A stretch of DNA of 60,853 bases from positions 1 through 60,853 of the forward strand of contig JAWLGU010000016.1 in NCBI GenBank assembly GCA_041690675.1, in the 5' to 3' direction. Position numbers and translations under genes: made by a program. The first letter of the stretch is position 1. Each line of letters starts with the position of its first letter. A model generated the notes under the pieces. The model was given only the letters and a program-made list of their open reading frames with translations. It was not told where the DNA came from and ran no database searches. Positions 34,479-42,497 of the stretch are shown piece by piece. The stretch is from UBA7803 sp041690675. Its GTDB lineage: Bacteria > Pseudomonadota > Gammaproteobacteria > Pseudomonadales > Azotimanducaceae.

Positions 34479-35909
34479 CTAGCGGAGCGCCTCCCGGAGC
34501 AGCTCGTTCACCTGCTTGGGATTCGCCTTGCCCTGGGTGGCCTTCATCACCTGCCCGACGAAGAACCCCATCACCTTCTCCTTCCCCGCCCGGAACTGGG
34601 CCACCTGCTCGGGGTTCTCCGCCACCACGCGGGCGACGATCTGCTGCAACTCGCCGGTGTCGCTCACCTGCTTCAGCCCCCGGGCCTCGATGATTGCATC
34701 CACCTCACCCTCGCCGGCCCACAGCGCCTCGAACAGGACCTTGGCGGTCTTGGAGGACAGGGTGTCGTCCTTGAGACGGGCGATGAGGGCGGCGAGCTGC
34801 GCCGGCGTCACCGGCGACGCGGTGATGGGCAGGTCGACACGGTTGAGGGCCGCGGAGAGCTCTCCCATCACCCAGTTGGCGGCGAGCTTGGGGTCGCCGG
34901 AGGCGTCGGTCACGGCCTCGAAATAGCCGGCCACGTCCGGGTCCTGGGTGAGCCAGCCGGCGTCGTAGGGGGAAAGGCCGAGCGCCTCCACGTAACGGTG
35001 GCGCTTGTCGGCGGGCAGCTCCGGCAGTTCCGCGCGAACGCTCTCCAGGAGAGCCGCATCCACGTGCACCGGCAGCAGGTCGGGGTCCGGGAAGTAGCGG
35101 TAATCTTCCGATAGCTCCTTGCTGCGCATGCTGCGCGTCTCGTCGCGCTCGGCGTCGTACAGGCGCGTCTCGCGCACAACCCTTCCGCCGGATTCCAGCA
35201 CGTCGATCTGCCGCTCGATCTCGTAGGCGATGGCGCGCTCCAGGAAGCGGAAGGAGTTGACGTTCTTGATCTCCGTGCGCTCGCCCAGGGCCGCGTCGCC
35301 CCGGCGGCGCACCGAAACGTTGGCGTCGCAGCGCATGCTGCCCTCCGCCAGATTGCCGTCGCAGATCTTCAGGTAGCGCACCAGCGCGTGCATCTGCCGG
35401 AAGTAGGCGGCGGCTTCTTCCGGGGTTCGCAGGTCCGGCTCCGAGACCACCTCCAGAAGCGGGGTGCCGGCGCGGTTCAAGTCGATGCCGGTCATGCCGG
35501 CGTAGGCGTCGTGGACGGATTTGCCCGCGTCTTCCTCCAGGTGCGCCCGGGTGATTCCCACCTCCCGCTCGCTGCCGTCGGGCAGCGGCACGATCAGCCG
35601 GCCGCGGCCCACCACCGGTTGGGCGAATTGGCTGATCTGGTAGCCCTTCGGCAGGTCCGGGTAGAAGTAGTTCTTGCGGTCGAACACCGAGTAGGGGTGG
35701 ATCTCGGCGCCGATGGCGAGGCCGAACTTCACCGCCATGCGCACGGCGGCCTCGTTCAGCACCGGCAGCACGCCCGGCAGCCCCAGATCCACGGCCGAGG
35801 CCTGGGTGTTGGGCTCGGCGCCGAACGCGGTGGAGGCGCCGGAGAAGATCTTGCTCCGGGTGGCCAACTGCACGTGGACCTCCAGGCCGATGACCGGTTC
35901 CCAGCTCAT
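34479..35909 (-). CDS. gatB: Aspartyl/glutamyl-tRNA amidotransferase subunit B
   Basis: 476 residues, the full family length. Together with GatC and GatA it converts Glu-tRNA-Gln or Asp-tRNA-Asn to the amide form. MSWEPVIGLEVHVQL, DRKNYFYPDLPKGYQISQ, GSMRCDANVSVR and the C-terminal GatB/YqeY domain (GFFVGQVMKATQGKANPKQV) are typical. Its ATG overlaps the gatA stop in ATGA. Confidence 0.97.
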   Translation of the reverse strand: MSWEPVIGLEVHVQLATRSKIFSGASTAFGAEPNTQASAVDLGLPGVLPVLNEAAVRMAVKFGLAIGAEIHPYSVFDRKNYFYPDLPKGYQISQFAQPVVGRGRLIVPLPDGSEREVGITRAHLEEDAGKSVHDAYAGMTGIDLNRAGTPLLEVVSEPDLRTPEEAAAYFRQMHALVRYLKICDGNLAEGSMRCDANVSVRRRGDAALGERTEIKNVNSFRFLERAIAYEIERQIDVLESGGRVVRETRLYDAERDETRSMRSKELSEDYRYFPDPDLLPVHVDAALLESVRAELPELPADKRHRYVEALGLSPYDAGWLTQDPDVAGYFEAVTDASGDPKLAANWVMGELSAALNRVDLPITASPVTPAQLAALIARLKDDTLSSKTAKVLFEALWAGEGEVDAIIEARGLKQVSDTGELQQIVARVVAENPEQVAQFRAGKEKVMGFFVGQVMKATQGKANPKQVNELLREALR

Positions 35910-37384
35910 GGGAACGTCCCCGGGTGCTCCTGGTGCCAGGCGGTATCCCGCTGGAACAGCACGGCGGTCTCCAGGAGTCCGCGCTCGCCGAAGTGAGGGG
36001 CGATGAGCTGCATGCCGAGGGGCAATCCGCCTTCGAAGCCGCAGGGCACGGACAGGGCCGGCAACCCCGCGAGGCTCGCCGGCACGGTGAAGATGTCCTG
36101 CTGGTACATGGCCACGGGGTCACCGGCCAACTCGCCGCGGCGGAATGCGACCCCGGGCGCGGTGGGGGTGAGCAGCAGATCCACCTCGGTGAATGCGCGG
36201 AGGAAGTCGTTCTGGATCAGCCGGCGCAGCTTCTGCGCCTGCTTGTAGTAGGCGTCGAAGTACCCCACCGAAAGCGCGTACGTGCCGGTGAGGATGCGCC
36301 GCTTGACCTCCCTGCCGAACCCTTCGCTGCGGGAGCGCAGGTACAGGTCCTCCAGGGACGCCGGATCCGCGCAGCGGTGGCCGAAGCGCACGCCGTCGTA
36401 GCGCGACAGGTTCGTCGAAGCCTCGGCTCCGGCGATGATGTAGTAGGCGGGAATCGCCATCTCGGTGTGCGGCAGCTCCACCTCGCGGAACCGGCACCCC
36501 GCCGCCTCCAGCACCCGCCGCGCCTCGTCGAGGTGCCCTGCACCGGTGGTGAGGCCGTCGAAGTACTGCCGCGGCAGGCCGATCACCGGCGGCCGTTCCG
36601 GTACCTCCGGGGCGCCGTGCTGCAGCGATTCGAGCCACGGATCCCGGTGATCGCTGCTGGTGGAATCCAGCGGGTCCAGGCCGCTCATGAAGGCCAGCAC
36701 CAGGGCCAGATCCTCGGCGCTGCGGCCCAGCACGCCGCCCTGATCCAGGCTCGAGGCGAATGCCACCATGCCGTATCGCGACACGCGCCCGTAGGTCGGC
36801 TTGATGCCGGATATGCCGCACAGCGCCGCCGGCTGGCGAATGGAGCCGCCGGTGTCCGAGCCGGTGGCCACCGGGGCGAGGCCTGCAGCCACCGCCGCCG
36901 CGGAACCGCCGGATGAGCCCCCCGGTACCCGATCCGGGTCCCAGGGATTGGCCACGGACCCGAAATGGCTGTTCTCGTTGGAGGAGCCCATGGCGAACTC
37001 GTCCATGTTCGCCTTGCCCAGGGTCACCATGCCGGCGGTGTGCAGCCGCGCCACCACGGTGGCGTCGTAGGGCGCGACGAAGTTTTCGAGCATGCGCGAG
37101 CCGCAGGTGGTGGCGAGCCCCTGGGTGCAGAACAGATCCTTGTGGGCCAGGGGAATGCCGGTGAGCGGCGTGGCGCTTCCCGAGCGCAGCCGGTCGTCCG
37201 CGGCATCGGCTTGCCTCAGCGCGCGCTCCTCGTCCACCGTGATGTAGCAGTTGAGGGCGGCATCGTGGGCGGCGATGCGGTCGAGGAAGGCGCGGGTGAG
37301 GTCGCGACTCGTGTAGTCGCCGGCACGCAGGCCCCGGGCCAGCTCCGCGAGGGAGGCGAACGTCGGCGGGGCGCTTCCCGTCAC
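35906..37384 (-). CDS. gatA: Aspartyl/glutamyl-tRNA amidotransferase subunit A
   Basis: 492 residues. The amidase subunit that releases ammonia from glutamine. The catalytic Ser-cis-Ser-Lys elements are visible: Lys in GIPLAHKDLFC, and the Gly/Ser-rich GSSGGSAAAVAAG with SDTGGSIRQPAALCG. GTG 37384 overlaps the gatC stop in GTGA; longer readings run through gatC. Middle gene of gatC-gatA-gatB. Confidence 0.97.
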   Translation of the reverse strand: MTGSAPPTFASLAELARGLRAGDYTSRDLTRAFLDRIAAHDAALNCYITVDEERALRQADAADDRLRSGSATPLTGIPLAHKDLFCTQGLATTCGSRMLENFVAPYDATVVARLHTAGMVTLGKANMDEFAMGSSNENSHFGSVANPWDPDRVPGGSSGGSAAAVAAGLAPVATGSDTGGSIRQPAALCGISGIKPTYGRVSRYGMVAFASSLDQGGVLGRSAEDLALVLAFMSGLDPLDSTSSDHRDPWLESLQHGAPEVPERPPVIGLPRQYFDGLTTGAGHLDEARRVLEAAGCRFREVELPHTEMAIPAYYIIAGAEASTNLSRYDGVRFGHRCADPASLEDLYLRSRSEGFGREVKRRILTGTYALSVGYFDAYYKQAQKLRRLIQNDFLRAFTEVDLLLTPTAPGVAFRRGELAGDPVAMYQQDIFTVPASLAGLPALSVPCGFEGGLPLGMQLIAPHFGERGLLETAVLFQRDTAWHQEHPGTFP

Positions 37385-37668
37385 GCGGACTCCACCACCC
37401 TGGGCACCAGGTACAGACCGTCCCGGGTGGCCGGTGCCAGCGCCTGAAACCGCTCCCGGTCCACCGTTTCGGTCACCAGGTCGGGGCGCATCCGGGCGGC
37501 GGTGCCGAGCGGGTGCGCCAGCGGTTCCACCCCGGAGGTGTCCACGGTCTGCATCCGGTCGACCATGTCGATGATGCGCGCCAGGTCGCTCTGAACGGCT
37601 TGCTGCTCGCCCGGGTCGAGGGCGAGCTGAGCCAGCCGGCACAGATGCTCGAGATGGATGTCCGCCAT
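37381..37668 (-). CDS. gatC: Aspartyl/glutamyl-tRNA amidotransferase subunit C
   Basis: 95 residues, the standard length. Stabilises the GatA-GatB complex. It shows HLEHLCRLAQLALDPGEQQ, DLARIIDMVDRMQTVDTSG and a PLAHPLGTAARMRPD segment. ATG 37668 is preferred over an upstream TTG at 37677 because it matches homologous starts. First gene of the amidotransferase operon, divergent from mreB. Confidence 0.93.
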   Translation of the reverse strand: MADIHLEHLCRLAQLALDPGEQQAVQSDLARIIDMVDRMQTVDTSGVEPLAHPLGTAARMRPDLVTETVDRERFQALAPATRDGLYLVPRVVESA

Positions 37669-37713
37669 GGCGCGCAAGCCTAATGCAAAGGGCAGTGCAG
37701 CGGAAGCGATGGC

Positions 37714-37728
37714 GGGCTCGCGGAGCCC
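37714..37728. repeat. Short hairpin between gatC and mreB
   Basis: GGGCTC, a 3-base loop and GAGCCC form a small perfect stem in the divergent 156-bp gatC/mreB region. It could act as an operator or be chance in GC-rich DNA. Confidence 0.2.
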
Positions 37729-37788
37729 GATCGGCGCAGTTCCAGGTAGTGTCGCAAATTGTTAGAGTAGCGCCGCTCTGCGCGCTCT

Positions 37789-37794
37789 ATACTT
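37789..37794 (+). promoter_or_regulatory. Possible mreB -10 box
   Basis: TATACT (5 of 6) stands 30 bases before the mreB ATG. The -35 region at optimal spacing is poor (GAGTAG), so this is a weak candidate. Confidence 0.3.
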
Positions 37795-37824
37795 TCCGAA
37801 TATAAGGCTGAGTTCCTCAAGTAC

Positions 37825-38865
37825 ATGTTCAAGAATATTCGTGGGCTGTTCTCCCGGGATCTTTCCATCGACCTGGGAACGGCCAACACCCTCATATACG
37901 TGCGCGATCAGGGCATCGTGCTGGACGAGCCTTCGGTGGTGGCCATTCGGGTCCAGGGGAACCAGAAGAGCGTGGCCGCCGTGGGTCTGGACGCCAAGCG
38001 CATGCTGGGCCGGACGCCGGGTAACATCACTGCCATCCGGCCGCTCAAGGACGGCGTCATCGCCGACTTCCTCGTCACCGAGAAGATGCTGAAGTACTTC
38101 ATCAACAAGGTTCACGAGAACAGCTTCATTCGGCCGAGTCCCAGGGTGCTGGTGTGCGTGCCGTGCAAATCCACCGAGGTGGAGCGGCGCGCCATCCGCG
38201 AGAGCGCGCTGTCCGCCGGCGCCCGGGACGTGCGACTCATCGAGGAGCCCATGGCAGCCGCCATCGGGGCGGGGCTGCCCGTGCAGGAGGCGGTGGGAAC
38301 CATGGTGGTGGACGTGGGCGGCGGCACCACGGAGATCGCCATCATCTCGCTGAACGGCGTCGTCTATTCCGAGACCGTGCGCGTGGGCGGCGACCGCTTC
38401 GATGAAGCCATCGTCGCGTACGTGCGCCGCACCCAGGGCAGCCTCATCGGCGAGGCCACTGCCGAGCGGATCAAGCAGGAGATCGGCGCGGCCTATCCCC
38501 AGAAGGAGATCCGCGAGATCGACGTGCGCGGCCGCAATCTCGCCGAAGGGGTGCCCCGCAGCTTCACCCTCAACAGCAACGAGATCCTCGAGGCGCTCCA
38601 GGAGCCGTTGTCGATGATCGTGCAGTCGGTGAAGAGCGCCCTCGAGCAGTGCCCGCCGGAGCTGGCGTCGGACATCGCCGAGACCGGCATGGTGCTCACG
38701 GGAGGCGGCGCACTGCTGCGGGACATCGACGTGCTGCTGCAGGAAGAGACGGGGCTGCCGGTGATCGTGGCGGAGGATCCGCTCACCTGCGTTGCCCGGG
38801 GGGGCGGCAAAGCGCTCGAGATGATGGACGCGGCCGGGAACGCCGACCTATTGTCCACCGAATGA
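37825..38865 (+). CDS. mreB: Rod-shape actin-like protein MreB
   Basis: 346 residues. Bacterial actin that guides lateral wall synthesis under the membrane. LSIDLGTANTLIYV is the phosphate-1 motif, VDVGGGTTEIAIIS phosphate-2 and LTGGGALLRDIDVLL the adenosine motif. The N-terminus MFKNIRGLFSRD is the membrane-binding helix. Followed by mreC and mreD in the usual order. Confidence 0.98.
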   Translation: MFKNIRGLFSRDLSIDLGTANTLIYVRDQGIVLDEPSVVAIRVQGNQKSVAAVGLDAKRMLGRTPGNITAIRPLKDGVIADFLVTEKMLKYFINKVHENSFIRPSPRVLVCVPCKSTEVERRAIRESALSAGARDVRLIEEPMAAAIGAGLPVQEAVGTMVVDVGGGTTEIAIISLNGVVYSETVRVGGDRFDEAIVAYVRRTQGSLIGEATAERIKQEIGAAYPQKEIREIDVRGRNLAEGVPRSFTLNSNEILEALQEPLSMIVQSVKSALEQCPPELASDIAETGMVLTGGGALLRDIDVLLQEETGLPVIVAEDPLTCVARGGGKALEMMDAAGNADLLSTE

Positions 38866-38928
38866 CGTGTTGTTCCGAGCGGCCACACGTCCGGGCGTGG
38901 CCGCCGTGGCATAGCCGGGGGGGCTAGT

Positions 38929-39819
38929 ATCAAGGCGCTGTTCGTTCGAGAGTCGGGTGCAGGGTATCTTCTGACGGCGCTCGCCCTCGTCTCGACGGTT
39001 CTCATCGCTCTGGAATCCACCACGCGGCTGCTCGAGCCGGTGCGCTCCACCCTGGAAGGCGTGGTTGCGCCGCTCCGGGTGGCCGCCGAGTTCCCCTATC
39101 TGATATCGGACGAGGTCGGGGACGTGTTCGCCACGCGCGAGGGGCTGCTGCGACGGAATGCCGAGCTGGAGCGCCGGGTGCTGGAGCTGTCTCAGGTGTC
39201 CCAGCAGTTCCTGGCGTTGAAAGCCGAGAACGATCGCCTGCGGGCGCTGCTGGGCAGCCGTTCCCGGCTGCCGGCGGAAGTGCTGATCGCCGAGATCATC
39301 GGCGTGGTTCCGGGGCCCGGCACACATCAGGTGATCCTCGACAAAGGGGAGCAGGCGGAGGTTCGGGTCGGTCACCCGGTGATCGACGCTCAGGGCCTGT
39401 TCGGTCAGGTCGTCGAGGTGGGCCCCATGACCAGCCGGGTGCTGCTCATCACCGACGTCAATCACGCCGTGCCGGTGCAGGTGAACCGCAACGGCGTGCG
39501 CAGCATCGCCGGCGGCACCGGCGAGCTCGATGCCCTGCAGCTCGAGAACGTGGCGGTGACCACGGACATCCGTGAAGGCGATCTGCTGGAGACGTCCGGG
39601 CTGGGCGGGCGGTTTCCTCCCGGCTATCCGGTGGGGTACGTGAATTCGGTGCTGGTGGAGCCCACGGCGCCGTTCGCCTCGGTGCGGGTGCGGCCCCTGG
39701 CGCAGCTGGACCGCTCCCGGCACGTGCTGGTGGTGCTCGCCCGGCCACCGGGCGCAGCGCCGGAGGATGCGCCTCAGGGGATCCCCGCGGCGCCCACCGC
39801 CACGGAGGCCGGCTGGTGA
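38929..39819 (+). CDS. mreC: Rod-shape protein MreC with a non-standard ATC start
   Basis: 296 residues if translation starts at ATC 38929. MreC scaffolds the elongasome in the periplasm. The reading IKALFVRESGAGYLLTALAL then STVLIALESTTRLLEPVR aligns with the usual MKPLFTRGPSL... membrane anchor. A seven-G run lies 5 bases upstream as ribosome site. No ATG, GTG or TTG occurs in frame between the mreB stop and GTG 39040, and that GTG would delete the whole membrane helix. Coiled coil (about 65-105) and the beta-rich MreC domain follow. Confidence 0.85.
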   Translation: MKALFVRESGAGYLLTALALVSTVLIALESTTRLLEPVRSTLEGVVAPLRVAAEFPYLISDEVGDVFATREGLLRRNAELERRVLELSQVSQQFLALKAENDRLRALLGSRSRLPAEVLIAEIIGVVPGPGTHQVILDKGEQAEVRVGHPVIDAQGLFGQVVEVGPMTSRVLLITDVNHAVPVQVNRNGVRSIAGGTGELDALQLENVAVTTDIREGDLLETSGLGGRFPPGYPVGYVNSVLVEPTAPFASVRVRPLAQLDRSRHVLVVLARPPGAAPEDAPQGIPAAPTATEAGW

Positions 39820-40310
39820 ACCCTGCCCAGGGCGGCTGGCTGATTCTGCTCACCGTGGTGGTGGCCATGGCTCTGGCCGTGGTGCATCTGCCGGAGACGT
39901 GGCCCCAGTGGCTCGGCTGGCTGCGGCCGGCCTGGGTGGCCCTGGTGGTGTTCTACTGGGTGATGGAGCTGCCTCACCGCATCGGGCTCATTGCCGCCTG
40001 GGTGCTGGGCGGCCTGGTGGACGTGCTGCAGGCGGAGCCGCTGGGGCTGAACGGCGTCATCCTCGCCGCCATTACCTACGTCGCCTGGCGATTCTACGAG
40101 CGGCTGCGTATGTACACCCTGGTTCAGCAGGGGGGCGTGGCGTTCCTGCTGGTGCTGGGCGCGGAGGTTCTGCGTGCCCTGGTGCTCGAGGTGGCGGAGG
40201 GGCGGAGCTGGAGCTGGGGGCTGGTGGGTCCGGCCCTGGTGAGTTTGCTGCTGTGGCCGTTCGTCGCGCTGGCCCTGACCGGGCTGCGCCTGCGCTTCCG
40301 GGTGGGTTGA
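39816..40310 (+). CDS. mreD: Rod-shape protein MreD
   Basis: 164 residues with five hydrophobic segments, starting with WLILLTVVVAMALAVVHLP. Inner-membrane partner of MreC. The family hallmark PHRIGLIAAWVLGGLVDVL and EPLGLNGVILAAITYV is present. GTG 39816 overlaps the mreC stop in GTGA. Confidence 0.93.
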   Translation: MNPAQGGWLILLTVVVAMALAVVHLPETWPQWLGWLRPAWVALVVFYWVMELPHRIGLIAAWVLGGLVDVLQAEPLGLNGVILAAITYVAWRFYERLRMYTLVQQGGVAFLLVLGAEVLRALVLEVAEGRSWSWGLVGPALVSLLLWPFVALALTGLRLRFRVG

Positions 40311-40312
40311 CC

Positions 40313-40906
40313 GTGGCACGGCTGATTCTCGCTTCCCGGTCGCCGCGCCGCGCCGAGCTGCTGACCCAGATCGGCCTGCGGTTCGAAATCTGCGCCATCG
40401 ACGTGGACGAGGCGCAGCGCCCCGGCGAGGCGCCGGAGGCCTACGTGGTCCGGCTGGCGCGGAGCAAGGCCGAAGCGGGCCGGGCCGCCATCGGGGCTGC
40501 GGAGGCGGTGTGCCTCGGCTCGGATACCGCCGTGGTGCTGGGGGGACAGGTTCTGGGCAAGCCCCGGGACGCCGCCGAAGGCGTGGCCATGCTGCTCGCG
40601 CTGTCCGGGCGCAGCCACCGGGTCATGACCGGCGTGGCGGCGGCGGACGCAGCGCGCACCGTGAGCCGGTGCGTCATCACCGAGGTCCGCTTTCGCGCCA
40701 TCGAGCGCTGGGAAGCCGAAGCCTACTGGCGCACCGGGGAGGGTGCGGACAAGGCGGGTGGTTATGGCATCCAGGGAATTGGCGGTATATTTGCCGAAGG
40801 CATTCAGGGAAGCTACAGCGCTGTGGTGGGGTTGCCGCTGGCTGAGACGGAACAGCTGCTGCGGGAACTCGGCGTGGACACCTGGCGCGAGCGTATGCAT
40901 GACTGA
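40313..40906 (+). CDS. maf: Maf-family nucleoside triphosphate pyrophosphatase
   Basis: 197 residues. Hydrolyses non-canonical or excess dTTP/UTP to monophosphates (YhdE branch). ILASRSPRRAELLTQIG (P-loop-like), CLGSDTAVVLGGQVLGKP with the general-base Asp, and YGIQGIGGIFAEGIQGSYSA are diagnostic. GTG 40313 follows mreD by 2 bases and matches the family start VARLILASRSPRR. Confidence 0.94.
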   Translation: MARLILASRSPRRAELLTQIGLRFEICAIDVDEAQRPGEAPEAYVVRLARSKAEAGRAAIGAAEAVCLGSDTAVVLGGQVLGKPRDAAEGVAMLLALSGRSHRVMTGVAAADAARTVSRCVITEVRFRAIERWEAEAYWRTGEGADKAGGYGIQGIGGIFAEGIQGSYSAVVGLPLAETEQLLRELGVDTWRERMHD

Positions 40907-42416
40907 AGAGCTGCTCATCAACGTCAACGACTTCGAGACCCGGGTCGCACTGCTCGCAGGGGGCTCCGTCCAGGAAGTCCATCTGGCGCGGGCGGAGGGT
41001 TACAGCCTCACCGGCAATATCTATCTCGGCAAGGTGGAGCGCATCGTGCCGGGGATGCAGGCGGCCTTCGTCGATCTCGGGTTGGAGCGCCCGGGTTTTC
41101 TGCACGTCCGCGACATCGAGGGTCCCCGGCTCATGCTCGGGGAAGCGCCGGAGCGCGCCACCGACATTCGCGACCTGCTCCACGATGGCCAGCAGCTCAT
41201 GGTGCAGGTGGCCAAGGACCCCATCTCGGGGAAGGGCGCCCGCCTCACCACTCAGCTCGCCCTGGCCTCGCGCTACATCGTGCTGATGCCGTTCAACGAT
41301 CACATCGGCATCTCCCAGCGTATCGAGGAGGAAGCGGAGCGGACACGGCTGAAGGATTTGATCGACGCGCGCCGGGCGGCCCAGGGCGTCGCCATGGGCT
41401 TCATCGCCCGCACCGCGGCCGAAGGCGTCGGCGAAGCGGTGATCGACACCGAGGTCCGGGTGCTGGCCCGCATGTGGGACAAGATCCTGGAGAAGAAACG
41501 TCAGGTGACGTGCCCCGCGCTGATCTATCAGGAGATTCCACTGCACATCCGGGTGGTGCGCGACCTGGCGGGGCCGCGGCTGTCGCGGATTCTCATCGAC
41601 CACGAGGAGACCTATCAGCGAGTTCGGGATTTCGTCGTGGATTTTCTGCCGGAATCGGTGGATCGGGTTCAGCTCTACCAGGAGTCGCGGCCGCTGTTCG
41701 AACGGTTCGGGGTGGAGGAGGAGCTGGCCCGGGCCCTGGCCAAGCGGGTGCCGCTGAAATCCGGCGGACACCTGATCATCGAGCAGACCGAGGCCATGAT
41801 CACCATCGACGTGAACACCGGCGGTTTCCTCGGCGCCAGCAATCTGGAAGACACGGTCTACCGCACCAACCTGGAAGCGGCGCAGGTGATTCCCCGACAG
41901 CTCCGGCTGCGAAACCTGGGGGGGATCATCGTCATCGACTTCATCGACATGGAGGACGACGAACACCGCCGGCAGGTGCTGCGGGCTCTGGAGAAAGCGT
42001 GCGAGGCGGATCCTGCGCGGATCCGGCTGGAAGGCTTCTCGTCGCTGGGACTGGTTCAGATGAGCCGCAAGCGCACCCGGGAGTCGCTGGTGCAGCAGGT
42101 CTGTGAGCCCTGCGCCAAGTGCAGCGGCCTCGGCGTCGTGAAGACCCCCCAGACCACCTGCATCGAGGTGTTCAGGGCCATCTTGCGGGATGCCAGGGGG
42201 CGCTGCGCGCGCCATGAGACCGACGCCAGCGGGTCGGTGGAGTATCTGATCCGGGCCACCGAGACGGTAGTGGATCGGCTTCTGGACGAGGATGCCGCCC
42301 AACTCGCCGCACTGTGCCGGGAGATCGGCCGGGACGTGCGTATTCAGGTAGAGCCCAGCTACGGCCCGGGCGAGTTCGACGTGGTGCTGGTACAGGGCGC
42401 GCGCCGCCCGGCGTGA
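40899..42416 (+). CDS. rng: Ribonuclease G
   Basis: 505 residues. Endoribonuclease maturing 16S rRNA 5' ends and degrading mRNA. S1 domain: GNIYLGKVERIVPGMQAAFV; catalytic metal Asp residues in MITIDVNTGGFLGA and IVIDFIDM; the zinc-link-like CEPCAKCSGLG near 405. ATG 40899 lies 8 bases inside maf. It lacks the C-terminal scaffold of RNase E, so RNase G is favoured. Confidence 0.94.
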   Translation: MTEELLINVNDFETRVALLAGGSVQEVHLARAEGYSLTGNIYLGKVERIVPGMQAAFVDLGLERPGFLHVRDIEGPRLMLGEAPERATDIRDLLHDGQQLMVQVAKDPISGKGARLTTQLALASRYIVLMPFNDHIGISQRIEEEAERTRLKDLIDARRAAQGVAMGFIARTAAEGVGEAVIDTEVRVLARMWDKILEKKRQVTCPALIYQEIPLHIRVVRDLAGPRLSRILIDHEETYQRVRDFVVDFLPESVDRVQLYQESRPLFERFGVEEELARALAKRVPLKSGGHLIIEQTEAMITIDVNTGGFLGASNLEDTVYRTNLEAAQVIPRQLRLRNLGGIIVIDFIDMEDDEHRRQVLRALEKACEADPARIRLEGFSSLGLVQMSRKRTRESLVQQVCEPCAKCSGLGVVKTPQTTCIEVFRAILRDARGRCARHETDASGSVEYLIRATETVVDRLLDEDAAQLAALCREIGRDVRIQVEPSYGPGEFDVVLVQGARRPA

Positions 42417-42497
42417 CGGGAACCCCGTGGCACGGGAATTCAGCGCCGGCACGCGGGGTCATATATCCTGCACGATTCACCCCCAAGGTAGTCTTTC

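Noticed and set aside
40677..42452. 591-codon minus-strand reading opposite maf and rng
   Set aside because: Antisense shadow of two well-recognised genes; no domain recognised.
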